Part shown: positions 59,112-64,000 of the stretch, in pieces | Layout of the letters: each line of letters starts with the position of its first letter | Position numbering within the stretch: the first letter of the stretch is position 1 | Assembly: GCF_900496965.1 (NCBI RefSeq) | Contig: NZ_UFQB01000002.1 | Span: 124,001-188,000 of the forward strand | DNA length: 64,000 bases | Reading direction: 5' to 3' | Origin: Achromobacter agilis | GTDB lineage: Bacteria; Pseudomonadota; Gammaproteobacteria; Burkholderiales; Burkholderiaceae_B | Notes under the pieces: generated by a model | The model's input: the letters and a program-made list of their open reading frames with translations, nothing else | Database searches by the model: none | What the model was told of the DNA's origin: nothing | Position numbers and translations under genes: made by a program

Positions 59112-59498
59112 TCACCCCACCGCGACGACGCTGATTTCCACCAGCGCCCCGTAGTGCAATTCACGGGTGGGCACGATCGCGCGCGCCGGGCGATGCGCGC
59201 CGAAACATTCCTCGTAGACGCCGTTGACCTCATCCCAGAGCCCCACGTCCGGGATGTACACCGTCACGCTGGCGACGGCAGCAAGCGACGAGCCGGCGGC
59301 GTCCAGGATCGCCCGCACGCTGCGCAGCGCCTCCCGGGTCTGGGCGGCCGCGCCGCCGGCCAGCGCGGGCCGCTCCCCGGGCGCCGCGGGCAGCAGGAAT
59401 CCGAGCTGCCCCGAGACGAATACGAAGCCGTTGGCGCGCACCGCTTGCGAATAGTGGCCGGCGGGCGGCGTGGCCTTGTGCGTATGGATCAGTTCCAT
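59112..59498 (-). CDS. RidA-family protein (enamine/imine deaminase type)
   Basis: 128 residues of the YjgF/YER057c/UK114 family, usually a homotrimer that hydrolyses reactive 2-iminoacids released by PLP enzymes. Family marks are GHYSQAVRANGFVFVSGQLG and HRPARAIVPTRELHYGALVEISVVAV. The active-site Arg equivalent to R105 of E. coli RidA is present in PAR. It starts 23 bases after a D-amino-acid PLP enzyme gene and probably works with it. Confidence 0.9.
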   Translation of the reverse strand: MELIHTHKATPPAGHYSQAVRANGFVFVSGQLGFLLPAAPGERPALAGGAAAQTREALRSVRAILDAAGSSLAAVASVTVYIPDVGLWDEVNGVYEECFGAHRPARAIVPTRELHYGALVEISVVAVG

Positions 59499-59521
59499 GA
59501 ATGCGTCCTTGTAAAGCGCGC

Positions 59522-60679
59522 CTACCAGCCGCGGAACCGTTCCCAGTGCGCCACGATATCGGGCGAACCGCGACGCACGACCTCATAGGCGTCGTGCTGG
59601 GCGCAGGTGGCGCATGCGTGATTGGGCACGATCCGCAGCTTCGCGCCCAACGGCAGATCGGGCAGAACGGCGCCGCTGCCGGGCCGCACCTTGATGATGC
59701 CCTGCTCCTGGTTGGTCTCGGCGAGCAGCACATCGGGATAGACCTTGCCATCCGCGTCGCAAACCAGCCCATACAGCTGGTCCACCCGCTGCCTGGCGGT
59801 TCCCCGGTCGCGCGACATGGCCATCCATCCGGCGTCGACCAGTATCCATCCCTTGTCGGGCTGATGGCCGATCACGGTCGTCAATACGCTGGCCGCGATG
59901 TCATCCACCGCGCAGACGCCCAGGCCCGCCATCACCAGGTCGAAGAAGACGTACACGCCGGCGCGGACTTCCGTCACGCCCTCCAGGCTGCGCGCGAAAT
60001 GGGCCGTGGGCGTGGAGCCCACGCTGACCACCGGGCACGGAAGGCCGGCCGCGCGGATGGCCTCGGCGCAGCCGACGGCGGCCAGGCGCTCCTGTTCGGC
60101 CATGTCCGCGATCGCCTCGACGCTGTCGCAACCGTAGGATTCGCCGGCGTGCGTCATGACGCCGCGCAGGCACGCGCCCTCGTTGTGCAGCGCCCGCGCG
60201 ATGGCCAGCAGCTGTTCAGTGTTGCCGGGCTGCACGCCCGCGCGATGGCCGTCGCAATCGATTTCGATCAGCGCGGGAATGGCGTCGCCGGCCTCCCGCG
60301 CGCGGCGGGCCACCGCAAGCGCGGCGTCGATGCTATCGACCACCACGGTGAGGTCGACGCCGCGCCGGCGCAGCGCAAGCACGCGCTCCAGCTTCGCGGG
60401 CGACACGCCGACCGCATACAGCAGGTCCGTCACGCCAGCCGCGGCGAACTGCTCGGCTTCCTGCAGCGTGGAAACGGCGGCGGGGCCCTGCGGCGTGGAC
60501 ATGAGCCGGCGCGCCACCTCGATGGATTTGGGCGTCTTCAGATGGGGACGCAATTGCACGCCATGCCCCGCCATCAGCGCGTTCAGGCGCTCGATATTAC
60601 GCGTCATGCGGGTTTCGTCCAGCAACAGGCACGGCGTATCCAGGGAGTCCACGGTGGACGGGGCGGTAGCTAGGTTCAT
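59522..60679 (-). CDS. DSD1-type PLP enzyme (D-serine dehydratase/D-threonine aldolase family)
   Basis: Fold-type III (alanine-racemase-like) PLP enzyme of 385 residues. N-terminal TPCLLLDETRMTRNIERL, PLP lysine K48 in RPHLKTPKS, and a C-terminal metal-binding H-x-C motif in PNHACATC are characteristic. Members split D-threonine or dehydrate D-serine or 3-hydroxyaspartate. ATG at 60679. The adjacent RidA gene favours a dehydratase that releases an enamine. A LysR gene is divergent. Confidence 0.9.
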   Translation of the reverse strand: MNLATAPSTVDSLDTPCLLLDETRMTRNIERLNALMAGHGVQLRPHLKTPKSIEVARRLMSTPQGPAAVSTLQEAEQFAAAGVTDLLYAVGVSPAKLERVLALRRRGVDLTVVVDSIDAALAVARRAREAGDAIPALIEIDCDGHRAGVQPGNTEQLLAIARALHNEGACLRGVMTHAGESYGCDSVEAIADMAEQERLAAVGCAEAIRAAGLPCPVVSVGSTPTAHFARSLEGVTEVRAGVYVFFDLVMAGLGVCAVDDIAASVLTTVIGHQPDKGWILVDAGWMAMSRDRGTARQRVDQLYGLVCDADGKVYPDVLLAETNQEQGIIKVRPGSGAVLPDLPLGAKLRIVPNHACATCAQHDAYEVVRRGSPDIVAHWERFRGW

Positions 60680-60776
60680 GAAGGCCTCGGTATGGCGAAT
60701 CGGGAGGACGCCGGGCATCCGGCATCCGCATGGCGGAAGTATGGCGCGGCGCCCGCCGCGCGTGTTTAATAAGGAC

Positions 60777-60791
60777 TTAATCATCAATTAA
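60777..60791. promoter_or_regulatory. LysR-type operator candidate (TTAAT-N5-ATTAA)
   Basis: A perfect dyad of the T-N11-A type lies just before the lysR start, in the 123-bp region divergent from the DSD1-type gene. It is an AT-rich island in GC-rich DNA. Confidence 0.55.
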
Positions 60792-60802
60792 TGCCTGTCT
60801 GA

Positions 60803-61714
60803 ATGATCACCACCGACGATCTGCGCTTCTTCCTGAGCCTGGCGGTCACCCGCTCCCTGGCGGAGGCGGCGCGCGCGCTGGACGTGACGCCGCCGGCCGT
60901 CACGCAACGGCTGCATGCGCTGGAAAAGCGGCTGGGCGTCAGGCTGGTCAACCGCTCAGGGCGCGGCACGGCCCTGACCGACGAAGGCCGGCTCCTGGCG
61001 CTGCGGGCGGAACAGATCTGCGGCGAGCTGGGCGATCTCGCGGACGAACTGGCGGGCAGGCGCGGCGTGGTGGCGGGTCACCTGCGCGTCGTTGCCCCGC
61101 TGGGCTTCGGCCAGCGCTATATCGCAGGGCTGGTGGCGGAATTCCGCGGGCACAGCGAAAACGTCACGGCCAGCCTCACGCTGTCGGACGGCCCTCCCCG
61201 GCTCGCCGCCGACGACTGGGACGTCATGGTGCATATCGGCGAGCTGCGCGATTCCACGCTGGTCGCCTACCCGCTGGCGCCCAACCGCCGGGTCCTGTGC
61301 GCCTCGCCCGCCTACCTGGCGCGCCGCGGCGCCCCCGCCAAGCCCGAGGACCTGCGGGGGCATGACTGCATCGCCCTACGCGAAAACGACGAGGACGTGA
61401 CCCTGTGGCGGTTCAAACAGGGCCGCGGGGCCGCGGTCGGCGTGCGCGTTTCCCCGGTACTGTCGAGCAACGCGGGGGAAACCGCCGTGGAATGGGCATT
61501 GGCGGGGCACGGCATCATCGTGCGCTCGGAATGGGACGTTGCGGCGCACGTGCGCGAGCGCCGGCTGGTGCCCCTGCTGGCCAGCTGGAGCCTACCGCAG
61601 GCGAATGTGGTGGCTCTGGTCAAGTCGCGCCAGGAACTGCCCGCGCGGACCGCCGGATTCCTGGCCCACCTGCGCGCCGCCTTCGCCACGCCGCCCTGGC
61701 GCGAAAAGCCTTAG
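60803..61714 (+). CDS. LysR-family transcriptional regulator
   Basis: 303 residues. The wHTH FLSLAVTRSLAEAARALDVTPPAVTQRLHALEKRLGVRLVNRSGRG is typical of the GcvA/DsdC-side LysR group that controls amino-acid genes. The effector domain follows from about residue 90. It is divergent from the DSD1/RidA pair and likely activates it in response to a D-amino acid. Confidence 0.9.
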   Translation: MITTDDLRFFLSLAVTRSLAEAARALDVTPPAVTQRLHALEKRLGVRLVNRSGRGTALTDEGRLLALRAEQICGELGDLADELAGRRGVVAGHLRVVAPLGFGQRYIAGLVAEFRGHSENVTASLTLSDGPPRLAADDWDVMVHIGELRDSTLVAYPLAPNRRVLCASPAYLARRGAPAKPEDLRGHDCIALRENDEDVTLWRFKQGRGAAVGVRVSPVLSSNAGETAVEWALAGHGIIVRSEWDVAAHVRERRLVPLLASWSLPQANVVALVKSRQELPARTAGFLAHLRAAFATPPWREKP

Positions 61715-61752
61715 GGTCCGCCAGCGTCGGCGGCGGCGCGCGAACCCCGCGC

Positions 61753-62154
61753 TCAGCAGTCCAGCATGGCCTCGGCTTCGATCTCGATCAGCCATTCCGG
61801 CAGCGACAAACCGCTGACGATGATCCAGGACGACGGCGGCGGATCCTTCTTGAAGCGGTCGCGCAGCGCCTGCGCGATCACTTCCTGGTCTTCCCGCGCC
61901 GTCTCGCAGATGTAGATGCGCAGCATGATCACCTGCGCCAGCGTGCCGCCCGCTGCGGCGAGCACGCGTTCGACGTTGTCCAGCGCGGCTTCGGTCTGCT
62001 CTTGCAGCCCGGGGCCCACCGTGCGCGCGCTGGCGTCCACGCCCACCTGGCCCGACAACAGCATGCGGCGCTGCCCGGTCACAATCACGGCCTGGCTGAA
62101 GCCGTATTGCACGGAGTCGAATACGGTATCGGGATTGACGACGATTCTGGACAT
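61753..62154 (-). CDS. RidA-like protein lacking the catalytic arginine
   Basis: 133 residues of the YjgF/Rid superfamily: MLLSGQVGVDASARTVGPGL, QTEAALDNVERVLAAAGGTLAQV and WLIEIEAEAML. The position of RidA R105 reads PPPSSW, without Arg, so deaminase activity of the RidA type is not expected. ATG at 62154 fits the family start. It lies alone between the lysR gene and the MFS gene. Confidence 0.85.
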   Translation of the reverse strand: MSRIVVNPDTVFDSVQYGFSQAVIVTGQRRMLLSGQVGVDASARTVGPGLQEQTEAALDNVERVLAAAGGTLAQVIMLRIYICETAREDQEVIAQALRDRFKKDPPPSSWIIVSGLSLPEWLIEIEAEAMLDC

Positions 62155-62202
62155 TGCCTGCTCCTGCTGATGGCCGGGATCCGCCATTCTATCCGCGCCC
62201 CG

Positions 62203-63393
62203 TCAAGCGCCGACGCGCCCGGCGCAGGGACGGCGCGCCGCCGGCAAGGCGGCCAGCAGCACGACCGCCCCCGCGCCCACGGCCGTCCAGAACCCCGCCT
62301 GCACGCCGTGGTGGTCGACCACCCAGCCGGCCAGCGCCGCCCCCGCCGCCACGCCGGCGCCCAGGCCCGTGACCAGCCACGTCAACCCTTCGGTCAGGCG
62401 ATGGTCCGGGACATTGCTCTCCACCAGCGCCATCGCGATAATCATCGTCGGCGCAAGCGACAGGCCGGCCAGCAACACGCCCAGCGACAGGCCCAGCAGA
62501 TCGTTCACCAACAGCAGGGGAATCGTCGTGAACGCCGTCACGCCGGCCGCCACCGCGAGCAGGCGCGCCAGCGGCATCTGGAATTTGAGGACGCCGAACG
62601 CCAGACCGGCCACGCAGGAGCCCAGGGCGTATGCGGACAGCACGAGGCTGGCGCCGGCCGGCATCTCCTGCTGCCGGGCGAAGGCGACGCTCAGGACGTC
62701 GATGGTGCCCACGATCACGCCCATCGCCGCCATCATCGTCAACAGCGACCGCATGAGGGGCATGCGCAACACCGATGCCTCGCGCCCCTGCCGGCGGGCC
62801 AGCACCGCGGGCTCTGTAGCCCGCTGCAGGACGAAGGCGGTGACGCCGGCCGCCAGCAGCAGCGCGGCCGTCAGCGGGCCGGCCTCGGGAAAAAACAGGA
62901 CGCTCAGGCCTACGGAGAGCGGCGGCCCGACGATAAAACTGAGTTCGTCCGCCACCGACTCCAGTGCATAGGCCGTACGCAGTTGCGGCTGGTCGCGGAA
63001 GATCTCTGTCCACCGTGCGCGAATCATTGCGGGCATGCTGGGCAGGCAGCCCGCCAGCGCGGCGCAAACGAACAAGGCCCAGTCCGGCGCCTGCCACCGC
63101 ACGCAGGCGGCCAGGCCGGCGAGCCCCAGGACGCACAAACCCGCCGCCACCGGCAGTACCCTGCCCTGGCCGTGCCGGTCGACCAGGCGCGAAATGCGCG
63201 GCGCCAGCAGGGCCGTGGCCAGCGCGAAGGTTGCCGCGACGGCGCCTGCCAGGGCATAGGCGCCGCGCACCGCCGACAGCATCGTGATGATGCCGATACC
63301 GATCATGGGCAGGGGCAGGCGCGCGACCGCGCCGGCCAGCACGAAGCCGATAGCGCCAGGCGCCCTGAACAGCTCGCGATACGGATTGGACAC
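62203..63393 (-). CDS. MFS transporter (putative exporter)
   Basis: 396 residues with about twelve hydrophobic helices and a short central loop (RATEPAVLARRQGREAS). The start is GTG at 63393. The sequence ISRLVDRHGQGRVL is the motif-A-like loop between helices 2 and 3. A divergent TetR gene with a palindrome between them suggests an inducible drug or metabolite exporter. The substrate is unknown. Confidence 0.87.
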   Translation of the reverse strand: MSNPYRELFRAPGAIGFVLAGAVARLPLPMIGIGIITMLSAVRGAYALAGAVAATFALATALLAPRISRLVDRHGQGRVLPVAAGLCVLGLAGLAACVRWQAPDWALFVCAALAGCLPSMPAMIRARWTEIFRDQPQLRTAYALESVADELSFIVGPPLSVGLSVLFFPEAGPLTAALLLAAGVTAFVLQRATEPAVLARRQGREASVLRMPLMRSLLTMMAAMGVIVGTIDVLSVAFARQQEMPAGASLVLSAYALGSCVAGLAFGVLKFQMPLARLLAVAAGVTAFTTIPLLLVNDLLGLSLGVLLAGLSLAPTMIIAMALVESNVPDHRLTEGLTWLVTGLGAGVAAGAALAGWVVDHHGVQAGFWTAVGAGAVVLLAALPAARRPCAGRVGA

Positions 63394-63432
63394 CGGAAAC
63401 CTTTGGATCGTGTAGACAACGAGATCGTATTC

Positions 63433-63449
63433 ACATACATTGCGTATGT
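63433..63449. promoter_or_regulatory. TetR operator candidate (ACATAC-N5-GTATGT)
   Basis: A perfect 17-bp inverted repeat lies 39 bases upstream of both the MFS GTG and the tetR ATG. A looser copy of the motif follows at about 63458-63472 (CCTACG..CGTATG). The location suits repression of both genes. Confidence 0.65.
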
Positions 63450-63488
63450 CAATTTACCTACGCCTCGTATGCCTCACAGGAGGACGCC

Positions 63489-64000
63489 ATGTCCCGCTCC
63501 CGCGCCGAGATGATCGAAGCCACCCGCGCAAAACTGCTGGCCGCGGCGCGGCGGGCCTTCCGGCAAGCGGGCTACGCGGCGACGTCCATGGACGATTTCA
63601 CGGCGGCCGCCGGCTTGACCCGGGGCGCCCTGTACCACCATTTCGGCGGCAAGCAAGGCTTGCTGGCCGCGGTCGTCGAACAGATCGACGGCGAAATGGA
63701 CGAGCGGCTGGACGCGATTTCGGCGCGGGCGCCCGACGCCTGGACGGCATTCCGGGAACGGTGCCGCGCCTACCTCCAGATGGCGGCCGAGCCCGAGATC
63801 CGGCGCATCGTGCTGCAGGACGCCCGGGCCGTGCTGGGCCCTGCCCCGGACGCCGCCCAGCAGCAGTGCCTGGCATCGCTGGGCGCGCTGCTGCAGCGGA
63901 TGATGGACGAAAACGCGATCGAAGCCGCAGCGCCGGAAGCGCTTGCCCGGCTGGTCAACGGCAGCCTGTCCGAAAGCGCCTTCTGGATCGCGGAGGATCC
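63489..64000 (+). CDS. TetR-family regulator (truncated by the window edge)
   Basis: The first 170 residues are present. ATG at 63489 has AGGAGG upstream. The HTH region is ATSMDDFTAAAGLTRGALYHHFGGK at about 33-57, a textbook TetR motif; the ligand domain continues to the edge without a stop. It is divergent from the MFS gene and probably its repressor. Confidence 0.9.
   Translation, partial: MSRSRAEMIEATRAKLLAAARRAFRQAGYAATSMDDFTAAAGLTRGALYHHFGGKQGLLAAVVEQIDGEMDERLDAISARAPDAWTAFRERCRAYLQMAAEPEIRRIVLQDARAVLGPAPDAAQQQCLASLGALLQRMMDENAIEAAAPEALARLVNGSLSESAFWIAED

Overview
The window is high-GC bacterial chromosome, densely coded on both strands, and reads as a member of the Betaproteobacteria, most likely Alcaligenaceae (Bordetella/Achromobacter type). 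Support for this comes from a Bug/TctC-type periplasmic receptor next to a CoA-transferase, a LolD/LolC-type pair with one permease gene, an RpfE-like gene joined to recJ, a complete isc operon ending in iscX, and the order tig-clpP-clpX-lon beside lexA. No tRNA, rRNA, CRISPR array, prophage or complete transposon was recognised.

Layout. 1-2300: tail of an unknown gene and a CpdB-type nucleotidase lipoprotein. 2304-8062 (minus): a five-gene ferric-siderophore uptake operon (outer-membrane receptor, binding protein, two permeases, ATPase) behind a Fur-box-like site, with a divergent OmpR-type two-component system (8274-10375). 10382-13202 (minus): TatD nuclease, then LolD and its permease. 13355-21680 (plus, apart from an MFS gene): RpfE-like protein, RecJ, RF2 with its programmed frameshift, an SDR, LysRS and a small membrane protein. 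Palindromic repeats lie between recJ and the MFS gene.

21690-30172 (minus) is one eight-gene unit: branched-chain-type ABC transporter (livGHM, binding protein, livF), acyl-CoA ligase, thiolase and TetR. It looks like import plus CoA activation and beta-oxidation of an unidentified carboxylic acid. A divergent enoyl-CoA hydratase/isomerase shares the upstream palindromic operator. 31264-34246 (minus) is a Bug receptor/CoA-transferase/hydratase operon with a divergent LysR. 35324-36208 is a tandemly duplicated methylglyoxal-synthase-like protein, followed by a second degenerate repeat block.

36836-42348 (minus) is the operon iscR-iscS-iscU-iscA-hscB-hscA-fdx-iscX with IscR-type sites at its promoter. 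Then come a low-molecular-weight tyrosine phosphatase, uvrB, a divergent aromatic/aspartate aminotransferase, lexA with a perfect LexA box, and the protein quality-control block lon, clpX, clpP, tig, with a heat-shock-like promoter before lon. 54048-59044 holds a M48 peptidase, a UPF0114 membrane protein, two cold-shock proteins, a DUF924 protein and several small unknowns. 59112-64000 holds a RidA/D-amino-acid PLP enzyme pair with divergent LysR, a second Rid protein, and an MFS exporter with a divergent TetR cut by the window end.

The most unusual structures are: a palindrome-based element after recJ bracketed by about 31-bp direct repeats; the duplicated methylglyoxal synthase with one apparently dead half; a possible SD-sequestering hairpin in the leader of one cold-shock gene; and clear candidate operators for most of the regulators in the window.
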